A DNA stretch of 64,000 nt from UBA6059 sp040219045 (GTDB lineage Bacteria; Bacteroidota; Bacteroidia; Cytophagales; Cyclobacteriaceae). How positions within the stretch are numbered: position 1 is the first letter of the stretch; each line of letters begins with the position of its first letter. Location of the stretch: contig OZ245881.1 of assembly GCA_965229505.1 (NCBI GenBank), positions 372,001 through 436,000 of the forward strand. The letters run 5' to 3'. Positions 9,801-21,800 of this stretch are shown here, in pieces. The position numbers were made by a program, and so were the translations under genes. The notes beneath the pieces were generated by a model that was given only the letters and a program-made list of their open reading frames with translations, had not been told where the DNA came from and ran no database searches.

Positions 9801-12800
9801 GCCTCAAAATTCACCGGGAAGGTTATCGGCTTAGCGGGTTCAAGTACGACATTATCAATGATTACTACACCGGCATCTCCGGCGAGGTTGAAGAATACTT
9901 GACTGCCTGCACCTATTGCACCATTTCCGGGTAATAACACCTTAAAAGAGGTTAGCGATCCATTAGCACCTGCAGCAGGAAGGTCAACGGTAACAGTTTC
10001 TGAAATAAAAGAACCTGAGCTCTGTCCCATACCCACAATGATAGAACGGGTTTGTCCCGCACCGGAGGACGCATCGAAGGACAAAACATATCCCTGTCCA
10101 GCGGTAAGATTAACGGCCTGACGTAGTTGTACAACAAACGGTTGTGATGGTGCAGCTGTCTCTACATTAGCGAAGAAGTATCTATTGCCGCCTTCAAATC
10201 GAATTTCTGGCAGCTGAGTACCAAAGTTGGTCGTCCAACCCAACGTACCACTTTCGTAGTTTCCATTGGTCAGCAGGCTATTGTCACCAGCTACCGGGAA
10301 AAATACGGTATATGTATTGATTGTTGCACCGTCCTCGGCAGTGACTATGATAGTTGTTGCACTCGGTAACTGAGTAGATGCTTCTACTACTACAGTAGCC
10401 GTGGTATCACTAGGAGTAGCCACTATGACCGGAACTGCTGTAGAACCAGCCGCTTGTGTGACAGTGTAACTTAAAGTAGTCGCACTAAAGCCGGTTACGG
10501 TAGTACCACTGACTGTAAGATCTGCTAAAGTCGCATCCGTCGAAGCTGTGGCCGCCTTAGTAAAGTTGATCTTGTAAGTCTGCGTAACAGTCTCATCCGT
10601 TGAAGTGACCGCTACATTCGTAGTGCCTGGCAATGCAGTGGCTGGAGTAATAAGCACTTCTGCTCCAACTATAGAAGGTGTTGCGTTGACCGTAGGTACA
10701 ACGGTAGTACTGAAAGGCACTTCAACATTGTACTCCAAAGTCACTGAGCTAAAGTCAACTACAGTTGTTCCATTGATTGTAAGATCGCTCAGGGATGCAT
10801 CTTGTGCTTCTCCTGCTACCGTAAATGTCACAGAGTAAGTCTCAGTTGAACCATCTTCGGCGGTCACCTGTATGGTGGTCGGTTGTACCAGGTCAGTGGT
10901 CGCTGTGACCACAACAATTGAGTTCGGATCTGTGGCAGTAGCAGTAATCACAGGAATATCTGAGATAGTCGATCCTGAAGGCAGAATAATCGTGTATTCC
11001 GTAACGTCAGAATCAAAATCTACAATACTCGTACCATCTGCAAGCAAATCACTTAAGGTGGCATCCGTACCTGCCGGGGCTAAAGTAAACGCAACGGTAT
11101 AGTCCTGAGCCGTCTGACCATCCTGAGCCGTCACAGTAATGACCACATTCCGATCCACATTTGCAGTTGGCGCTGGCCATGGATCAGGAGAAACCACAGA
11201 AGTCGTGGCATTCTGATCAGAAGTAGTAAATGTAACTGCCGGAACAGCTGCTGTGCTATACGGTATCGTAACCGAATAGGTATATTTCGTAGAGCTAAAA
11301 TCAACTAAAGTTGTGCCATCAACCTGTAGATCACTCAATGTAGCATCGTTCGCAGCGGTTGCCACAGTAAACGCGACCGTATAGGTCTCGCTGACCGATA
11401 AATCCTCAGACGTTACCACAATGCTCGTTGTACCTGGCAGAGCGGTAGCAGCCGTCACTACTGCAGTAGCACCGGGATCATTGGTCGTAGAAGTGACCAC
11501 AGGCACCTCTGTAGTACCAAAGGGCAATTCGATAGTATAGTCTGTATTCGTGGGAACAAAGCCATCAATCGTAGCATCATCTACCCTCAGGTCACTCAAG
11601 GTGGCATCAGCATCAGACGCATAAGTGATATCATCCCAGTAGTAGACACTACCGTCTGCCGGCTGATTGAAATCAAAGAACAGAATAATCTTAGAAAGGC
11701 TTTCGGTAGTCACTGCACTGAAATCAAATTCAAGCACTTCCCATTCATCGATCGCTGTATTTATCGCATCCACTTCAAACCCGATCTGGTCATTCGTGGC
11801 ATTTTCCAATCTCATTTTTACAGTCATGCCACTCTTCGGTGCATAGCTCTTCATGCTTATCACCTTACCCTGACTGAAGTCAATAGCCTGATTTAATGTT
11901 ATGACTGTACCTGCTGTATTCGTACCTCCGTTAGCCTTCAAGGTCTGGCCTACCTTGCCACTGGTGTTTAATCCACCGATAGACGGGTTGGCTACCACCT
12001 CACTTGGCGCACCACCAAACTCACCAAACGTATAGGCCTGATTATTATCAAATACCACAGGGAATACGCCAGGTGAAGCCAGTTCTAACCTGACATTATC
12101 AATGATTACCACACCGGCATCACCTGCCAGGTTGAAGAATACTCTATTACTGGCGCCTACCGAGAAATTGGCCGTTAGCACCACTGCAAAACTGCTTAAT
12201 TCTCCATTAGCACCAGGGCTCGGCAGAGTGACCTCCACTATGCTGGATACGAATGATCCAAAGTTTTGACCTATACCAACCTCTAAAGATCGACTTTGTC
12301 CAACTCCAGATGATGCATCAAATGAGAGAAGGTAAGACTGTCCTTCCGTAAGGTTCAGAACCTGATCAAGATTTGCAGCAAAGGGTTGGCTCGGATTAGC
12401 AGTCTCTATGTTGGCAAAGAAGTAACTATTGCCCTCACTTTGCTGAATTTCCGGACCTCCCTCATAGCTCGTCCTCCATCCTGTCTGGCCCTGCTCAAAA
12501 TCTCCGTTGGTCAGTAAGTTGCTCACATCCTGCCCGCTATTGTAGAAATACATATTATCGAAGTACGCCTCGCCGACATTCAATACATCAATGACGATCT
12601 GCTGTACGTTCGTATTTCCAGAAAGGCCAAGCTCAGGTAAGGTGAAATCATACGTGAGCCATTGCCCTTGTGTGATCGCCGGGTCTGAGGTCGCATTTAA
12701 GGTTACGATGGCCTCATTAGTTGTAGTACCATCATTGATCTTGAATAGGAAACTACTTTCAGCAGTTAAGGTCTTAGAGAACCAAACATCAAATTTGAAA

Positions 12801-15800
12801 TTGGTAATCCCTTTGGATGTCAGATCAATTCTATTGTCTGTACCCATGTCAATGATATTAAAGTTGTTGGCCCCTATAGCATAGCGTAACACAGAATTTC
12901 CACCAAGATTCACGATTTCAAATTCTGATCCTCCAATTTCATTAAACCCAATTTTGGGTACATCATCATAGCTATCACTAAAGACAGAGAACACACCCGC
13001 AGCATCTTCCGTCGGTACTGTGGGAGCAGAAGTCGGGGGATCAACCAAAATGAAGTCGACGGTGTAATTGGAAGTCGTCTGCCCATCTTCAGCAGTCACC
13101 AGTACGGTAGTTGCACCCGGCAACTGTGCCGCCGGGCTCACTACAGCATTAGCATTAGCATTTGTTGTTGTGGCCAATACATCTGGTGTTTGTGATCCAA
13201 ATGGCAACTCAACTGTGTAGTTGGTCACCAGAGGACTGAATCCTTCTACGGTGGTACCTCCGACGGTCAGGTCACTAAGAGAAGCATCATTAAAGGGATT
13301 GACTTCTGCATTATAGAAAATCAAGTTGTCAATATATACCTCAGGAGCGTCCCTTACATCTAGTACAAACTGCTGGATGTTACTAAAGCCATCCATACCA
13401 AAACCAGTCAGATCAGCAATGGAGAAATCAAAGGTTATCCATCCACCTTGGGTCATTGCCGGGCTGAATGAATCATTTATCCTGATAAAAGCTTCAGAAA
13501 TAGGCGATCCGATATCCACCACCTTGAAAATAAAGGAAGAACCAGATGTCACCTCATTGGGGAACCACATGTCAAATCTCAAGTTGGACACGTCGGAGGA
13601 CAGCATATTAACCTGATTAGCACCGCCCAATTCAATAATACTAAAAGTGCCTCCTTCGACTTCTGTTCTGGCATATTTCAGTACCTCATTACCATTGAGG
13701 TCGATTCTTTCAAAACTCGCAGCACCCTGATCATTAAATCCAACATTCGTTACATCAGTATAACTATCGCTAAAAACAGATACTACTTCTTCAGCTAAAT
13801 AGGTTGGTGCGGCAGGACCTTCTGTGGGTAGGACGGGAGGTATAACCCGCTCTATCAAACTTACATTGTCAATAACGACAACTCCAACATCTGCACCCAT
13901 ATCAAAGAGCACCCGACTAGTGGCTCCACCAAAGTTGTTAGCGCTTAGTATCAATGTAAACGTCTGTGTCTGATCCGTGAGTGTCACCTGTCTTGTATTA
14001 TTGGTAAATGGATCGACATTGAGTCCTATACCCGCCACCATCTTACGTGAAGTACCTGCGCCCGTAGACGCATCAAAAGACAGGATATATGTTTTATACT
14101 GCTCAATAGTCAGGGCCTGGCTCAGGTTGACCGCAAATGCGTCTCCAGCAGTCGCAACGTCAGCAAAATTGAACTGATTGCCACCATCTGCCTGGATATT
14201 GAAGGCATTTCCTGTCCAGGAGCCGGTTGCTTCAAAGTCACCATTAACAATGAGATTATTTGTCGAAGTGAGAATGGTAAATCCTACTTCATAGGTAAGC
14301 GTGGTGTTGCCATCTTGAGAAGTTACCGCAATAGTCGTTTTGCCCAGTAAATCATTAGCCTCCGTGATGACGGCATTGGCACCCGCAAAATCCTTTTCTG
14401 CGGTAATTGTAGGAACTGTAGTGGTTCCGTCTGGAAGCACGACCCTGTATTCGAGTACTTCAGGATCAAATACGGCAATCGGTACTCCATCCACAAAGAT
14501 ATTGGACAGGGTGGCATTTTCCTCATTAGGAATTGGCCTGATCTGTAGCTCATCCCAGAAGTAGGTGGTCTCCGACGCACCTCCGGGTTCGTTAAAATCA
14601 AAGAACACAATGGCCTTGGAAAGCGACTTGTCTTCAATGAGGCCGGTAAAATCAAAGGTTAACTCTTCCCATTGATTAACTACAGTCGTCACTGCCGCTA
14701 CTTCAGCACCTATGGCCGCATTGTCGCGGTTTTCCAACTTAAGATTGATAGTGGCACCCACCTTTGGCGACCATGTCTTCAAGCTTATTACTTTGCCTTC
14801 CGTGAAGTCTATCGGTGCATTGAAGCCAATGATTGTACCCGCAAATGTAGCGGCACCAACACCTTTATTGGTTTGCACCACCGTGGCACTCGTATTAACA
14901 CCCGTTGGATCTGGGTTGGTCACCACTGCACTACCCTGTCCTTCGAAATCCAGAAAGTTATAGGTAAATGCCGTAGACTCGAAATCGACCGGGAATGCCG
15001 GGGGAACGATCGGGTCACCAGTTAACGTGAGATCATCCCAATAATAGACACTACCGTCTCCTGCCACCTCAAAATCGAAGAAAAGCACCACCTTCGACAA
15101 TTCTTGCGTTGTTACCAAATTGCTAAAATCAAAGTCGAGGGTTTCCCACTGATTCACCTGTGTAGTAGTTACATCTACACTTTGTTTGATTGCGGAATTA
15201 GCACTATTCTCCAGCTGCATCCTTATGGTCATCGTCTTCGGCGAGTAGACCTTCATTTGGATTTTTGAACCCGAACTAAAATCTATAGGGTTGGCTAGCG
15301 GCAGAATAGTACCTGCAAAAGTGGCCGCTCCTTGATTCTTTGTGGTCTGGACAATTTTGGTACTGGTGTTGGTACCCCCAAGATTATTGTCAATAACAAT
15401 GCTTGGTGAACCTTCAAACTCAGTCAAATTATAATCAAACACATCCGACTCGAATGTGACCGGTAAGTCGGGTAAGTTTGATGGCTCTCCTTCTTCAAGT
15501 GATATATCATCAAAGTAATAAGTGAAATCATTTCCACCCTGACCCGTCGTACCCAATTCGAAAATCCAAACTAGCTTATCATAATTCTGGCTGGTATTAA
15601 TGTCTGCAAAATTGAAACTCAATTCTTCCCAGGTATTGATGGTAGTAGTTGTTAGTTCAACCTCATCAAAGATGGTCTGTGGATTACTACTGTCCTCAAG
15701 CTTAAAAAGTACTTTCACATCAGCTTTTGGAACATAGACTTTCATCTTGAAAAGCTTCTTTGTTGAAAAGTCTATTGGGTCGTCAAAAAGTATTGAGCTA

Positions 15801-18800
15801 CCTCCATAAACCTCACCGCCTGGTCCTTTTACCATCTTGGCCACCTTTGAGCTCTGGTTAATGCCAGTTGCAGAAGGGTTGTCTGCTATAGTTGCTACAC
15901 CACCATCAAAATTTCCAAAATCTGCATCGGAGATACCTGACTCAAAGTCTATGGGAAGTGTTAGCGTATTGGTTCCTCCGCCTGATCCGCCGGTCGTGTT
16001 GTAGAAGTAGATATTGTCCATATACACTGTACTCAGGTTACTGCTGATCACTAGCTGTGCTAAGTCTGACCTGGTAGTAGTACCATTGAATGATGTAATG
16101 TCTACATCGATGGACACCCAGCTGCCTGTAGCCAATGCGGGTATCGCTCCGTTCTGGGTATGGGTCACCGTCAATATGAAGTTCGACGCTTCTGCCGTGC
16201 CGCCCCCAAAGTCTACTGCCTTAATCGTGAATGACTTATCCAATACTGCATCTGGAGTCCATATGTCCATGTGGAACTTATCCATCCCCGACGCATCAAA
16301 CTTGTTCGTACTGAAGTCTATTCCAGCAAAGTTGGTGAAGGTATACTTCTTCACATCATCTCCGGCTATCTGTTCATCTGCTACATCTGAGTCATCCCAA
16401 ACCGCCGAAAATGTATCTACAGGCCTGTCTGTATAGGCATTGCTGAACAAGGATATCACATCGCCTGAAGCCTCTGTTGGTGTAGTAGCCGCCACTGTCG
16501 GAGCTGTGTCACCACCACCGCCGGTAGACCCTCCAAGGGTACAGCTCGTACACTTGATATCATCTACATACAATGTCCCTGTATTGGCCTTGGTCGTACT
16601 CTGATCGCCTACATCCGGTCGTATCAATATCCTGTTGATACCCGTGGGTATCCCCGATAAGGTGAACGTTAATTCTGTCCACGCATTCGCAGTGGCTATC
16701 GTCTGTACGTTCCCTACCGGTGTGCCTCCCTCTACTTCTACCTCAAACAATACATTCGCATTGGCTACCGTAGAGTAAAACTTCGCCGTATACTCTGTCG
16801 CCTGGTCATCAAGTACGTCTGCTCCAAACTTGAAGCCTACGCCTCCCCACCACTGATTTGCATTCGTGTAGGTGATCTCATATACATTCGCACTCGTATT
16901 TAATCCTCCTGAGGATGGATTGCTCACTATCGAACCGCCTGTCTCAAAATGTCCCGCTGTTACACCATCAAGATTGTCCTCGAATGCAAGTATTGTCTCT
17001 TCTGTGCCGCCTCCGGATCCGCCGGTCGTGTTGTAGAAGTAGATATTGTCCATATACACTGTACTCAGGTTACTGCTGATCACTAGCTGTGCTAAGTCTG
17101 ACCTGGTAGTATTACCATTGAATGATGTAATGTCTACATCGATGGACACCCAGCTGCCTGTAGCCAATGCGGGTATCGCTCCGTTCTGGGTATGGGTCAC
17201 CGTCAATATGAAGTTCGACGCTTCTGCCGTGCCGCCCCCAAAGTCTACTGCCTTAATCGTGAATGACTTATCCAATACTGCATCTGGAGTCCATATGTCC
17301 ATGTGGAACTTATCCATCCCCGACGCATCAAACTTGTTCGTACTGAAGTCTATTCCAGCAAAGTTGGTGAAGGTATACTTCTTCACATCATCTCCGGCTA
17401 TCTGTTCATCTGCTACATCTGAGTCATCCCAAACCGCCGAAAATGTATCTACAGGCCTGTCTGTATAGGCATTGCTGAACAAGGATATCACATCGCCTGA
17501 AGCCTCTGTTGGTGTAGTAGCCGCCACTGTCGGAGCTGTGTCACCACCACCGCCGGTAGACCCTCCAAGGGTACAGCTCGTACACTTGATATCATCTACA
17601 TACAATGTCCCTGTATTGGCCTTGGTCGTACTCTGATCGCCTACATCCGGTCGTATCAATATCCTGTTGATACCCGTGGGTATCCCCGATAAGGTGAACG
17701 TTAATTCTGTCCACGCATTCGCAGTGGCTATCGTCTGTACGTTCCCTACCGGTGTGCCTCCCTCTACTTCTACCTCAAACAATACATTCGCATTGGCTAC
17801 CGTAGAGTAAAACTTCGCCGTATACTCTGTCGCCTGGTCATCAAGTACGTCTGCTCCAAACTTGAAGCCTACGCCTCCCCACCACTGATTTGCATTCGTG
17901 TAGGTGATCTCATATACATTCGCACTCGTATTTAATCCTCCTGAGGATGGATTGCTCACTATCGAACCGCCTGTCTCAAAATGTCCCGCTGTTACACCAT
18001 CAAGATTGTCCTCGAATGCAAGTATTGTCTCTTCTGTGCCGCCTCCGGATCCGCCGGTCGTGTTGTAGAAGTAGATATTGTCCATATACACTGTACTCAG
18101 GTTACTGCTGATCACTAGCTGTGCTAAGTCTGACCTGGTAGTATTACCATTGAATGATGTAATGTCTACATCGATGGACACCCAGCTGCCTGTAGCCAAT
18201 GCGGGTATCGCTCCGTTCTGGGTATGGGTCACCGTCAATATGAAGTTCGACGCTTCTGCCGTGCCGCCCCCAAAGTCTACTGCCTTAATCGTGAATGACT
18301 TATCCAATACTGCATCTGGAGTCCATATGTCCATGTGGAACTTATCCATCCCCGACGCATCAAACTTGTTCGTACTGAAGTCTATTCCAGCAAAGTTGGT
18401 GAAGGTATACTTCTTCACATCATCTCCGGCTATCTGTTCATCTGCTACATCTGAGTCATCCCAAACCGCCGAAAATGTATCTACAGGCCTGTCTGTATAG
18501 GCATTGCTGAACAAGGATATCACATCGCCTGAAGCCTCTGTTGGTGTAGTAGCCGCCACTGTCGGAGCTGTGTCACCACCACCGCCGGTAGACCCTCCAA
18601 GGGTACAGCTCGTACACTTGATATCATCTACATACAATGTCCCTGTATTGGCCTTGGTCGTACTCTGATCGCCTACATCCGGTCGTATCAATATCCTGTT
18701 GATACCCGTGGGTATCCCCGATAAGGTGAACGTTAATTCTGTCCACGCATTCGCAGTGGCTATCGTCTGTACGTTCCCTACCGGTGTGCCTCCCTCTACT

Positions 18801-21800
18801 TCTACCTCAAACAATACATTCGCATTGGCTACCGTAGAGTAAAACTTCGCCGTATACTCTGTCGCCTGGTCATCAAGTACGTCTGCTCCAAACTTGAAGC
18901 CTACGCCTCCCCACCACTGATTTGCATTCGTGTAGGTGATCTCATATACATTCGCACTCGTATTTAATCCTCCTGAGGATGGATTGCTCACTATCGAACC
19001 GCCTGTCTCAAAATGTCCCGCTGTTACACCATCAAGATTGTCCTCGAATGCAAGTATTGTCTCTTCTGTGCCGCCTCCGGATCCGCCGGTCGTGTTGTAG
19101 AAGTAGATATTGTCCATATACACTGTACTCAGGTTACTGCTGATCACTAGCTGTGCTAAGTCTGACCTGGTAGTATTACCATTGAATGATGTAATGTCTA
19201 CATCGATGGACACCCAGCTGCCTGTAGCCAATGCGGGTATCGCTCCGTTCTGGGTATGGGTCACCGTCAATATGAAGTTCGACGCTTCTGCCGTGCCGCC
19301 CCCAAAGTCTACTGCCTTAATCGTGAATGACTTATCCAATACTGCATCTGGAGTCCATATGTCCATGTGGAACTTATCCATCCCCGACGCATCAAACTTG
19401 TTCGTACTGAAGTCTATTCCAGCAAAGTTGGTGAAGGTATACTTCTTCACATCATCTCCGGCTATCTGTTCATCTGCTACATCTGAGTCATCCCAAACCG
19501 CCGAAAATGTATCTACAGGCCTGTCTGTATAGGCATTGCTGAACAAGGATATCACATCGCCTGAAGCCTCTGTTGGTGTAGTAGCCGCCACTGTCGGAGC
19601 TGTGTCACCACCACCGCCGGTAGACCCTCCAAGGGTACAGCTCGTACACTTGATATCATCTACATACAATGTCCCTGTATTGGCCTTGGTCGTACTCTGA
19701 TCGCCTACATCCGGTCGTATCAATATCCTGTTGATACCCGTGGGTATCCCCGATAAGGTGAACGTTAATTCTGTCCACGCATTCGCAGTGGCTATCGTCT
19801 GTACGTTCCCTACCGGTGTGCCTCCCTCTACTTCTACCTCAAACAATACATTCGCATTGGCTACCGTAGAGTAAAACTTCGCCGTATACTCTGTCGCCTG
19901 GTCATCAAGTACGTCTGCTCCAAACTTGAAGCCTACGCCTCCCCACCACTGATTTGCATTCGTGTAGGTGATCTCATATACATTCGCACTCGTATTTAAT
20001 CCTCCTGAGGATGGATTGCTCACTATCGAACCGCCTGTCTCAAAATGTCCCGCTGTTACACCATCAAGATTGTCCTCGAATGCAAGTATTGTCTCTTCTG
20101 TGCCGCCTCCGGATCCGCCGGTCGTGTTGTAGAAGTAGATATTGTCCATATACACTGTACTCAGGTTACTGCTGATCACTAGCTGTGCTAAGTCTGACCT
20201 GGTAGTATTACCATTGAATGATGTAATGTCTACATCGATGGACACCCAGCTGCCTGTAGCCAATGCGGGTATCGCTCCGTTCTGGGTATGGGTCACCGTC
20301 AATATGAAGTTCGACGCTTCTGCCGTGCCGCCCCCAAAGTCTACTGCCTTAATCGTGAATGACTTATCCAATACTGCATCTGGAGTCCATATGTCCATGT
20401 GGAACTTATCCATCCCCGACGCATCAAACTTGTTCGTACTGAAGTCTATTCCAGCAAAGTTGGTGAAGGTATACTTCTTCACATCATCTCCGGCTATCTG
20501 TTCATCTGCTACATCTGAGTCATCCCAAACCGCCGAAAATGTATCTACAGGCCTGTCTGTATAGGCATTGCTGAACAAGGATATCACATCGCCTGAAGCC
20601 TCTGTTGGTGTAGTAGCCGCCACTGTCGGAGCTGTGTCACCACCACCGCCGGTAGACCCTCCAAGGGTACAGCTCGTACACTTGATATCATCTACATACA
20701 ATGTCCCTGTATTGGCCTTGGTCGTACTCTGATCGCCTACATCCGGTCGTATCAATATCCTGTTGATACCCGTGGGTATCCCCGATAAGGTGAACGTTAA
20801 TTCTGTCCACGCATTCGCAGTGGCTATCGTCTGTACGTTCCCTACCGGTGTGCCTCCCTCTACTTCTACCTCAAACAATACATTCGCATTGGCTACCGTA
20901 GAGTAAAACTTCGCCGTATACTCTGTCGCCTGGTCATCAAGTACGTCTGCTCCAAACTTGAAGCCTACGCCTCCCCACCACTGATTTGCATTCGTGTAGG
21001 TGATCTCATATACATTCGCACTCGTATTTAATCCTCCTGAGGATGGATTGCTCACTATCGAACCGCCTGTCTCAAAATGTCCCGCTGTTACACCATCAAG
21101 ATTGTCCTCGAATGCAAGTATTGTCTCTTCTGTGCCGCCTCCGGATCCGCCGGTCGTGTTGTAGAAGTAGATATTGTCCATATACACTGTACTCAGGTTA
21201 CTGCTGATCACTAGCTGTGCTAAGTCTGACCTGGTAGTATTACCATTGAATGATGTAATGTCTACATCGATGGACACCCAGCTGCCTGTAGCCAATGCGG
21301 GTATCGCTCCGTTCTGGGTATGGGTCACCGTCAATATGAAGTTCGACGCTTCTGCCGTGCCGCCCCCAAAGTCTACTGCCTTAATCGTGAATGACTTATC
21401 CAATACTGCATCTGGAGTCCATATGTCCATGTGGAACTTATCCATCCCCGACGCATCAAACTTGTTCGTACTGAAGTCTATTCCAGCAAAGTTGGTGAAG
21501 GTATACTTCTTCACATCATCTCCGGCTATCTGTTCATCTGCTACATCTGAGTCATCCCAAACCGCCGAAAATGTATCTACAGGCCTGTCTGTATAGGCAT
21601 TGCTGAACAAGGATATCACATCGCCTGAAGCCTCTGTTGGTGTAGTAGCCGCCACTGTCGGAGCTGTGTCACCACCACCGCCGGTAGACCCTCCAAGGGT
21701 ACAGCTCGTACACTTGATATCATCTACATACAATGTCCCTGTATTGGCCTTGGTCGTACTCTGATCGCCTACATCCGGTCGTATCAATATCCTGTTGATA

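Noticed and set aside
9952..10137. Short out-of-frame reading frame within the GH16 gene (and many similar shadows)
   Set aside because: It overlaps the strongly supported long gene in another frame, without homology or start signals.
16014..21596. Six identical 140-aa plus-strand reading frames spaced 1032 bp apart
   Set aside because: They lie antisense to the GH16 repeat units and exist only because the repeats are identical. They have no independent coding signals.
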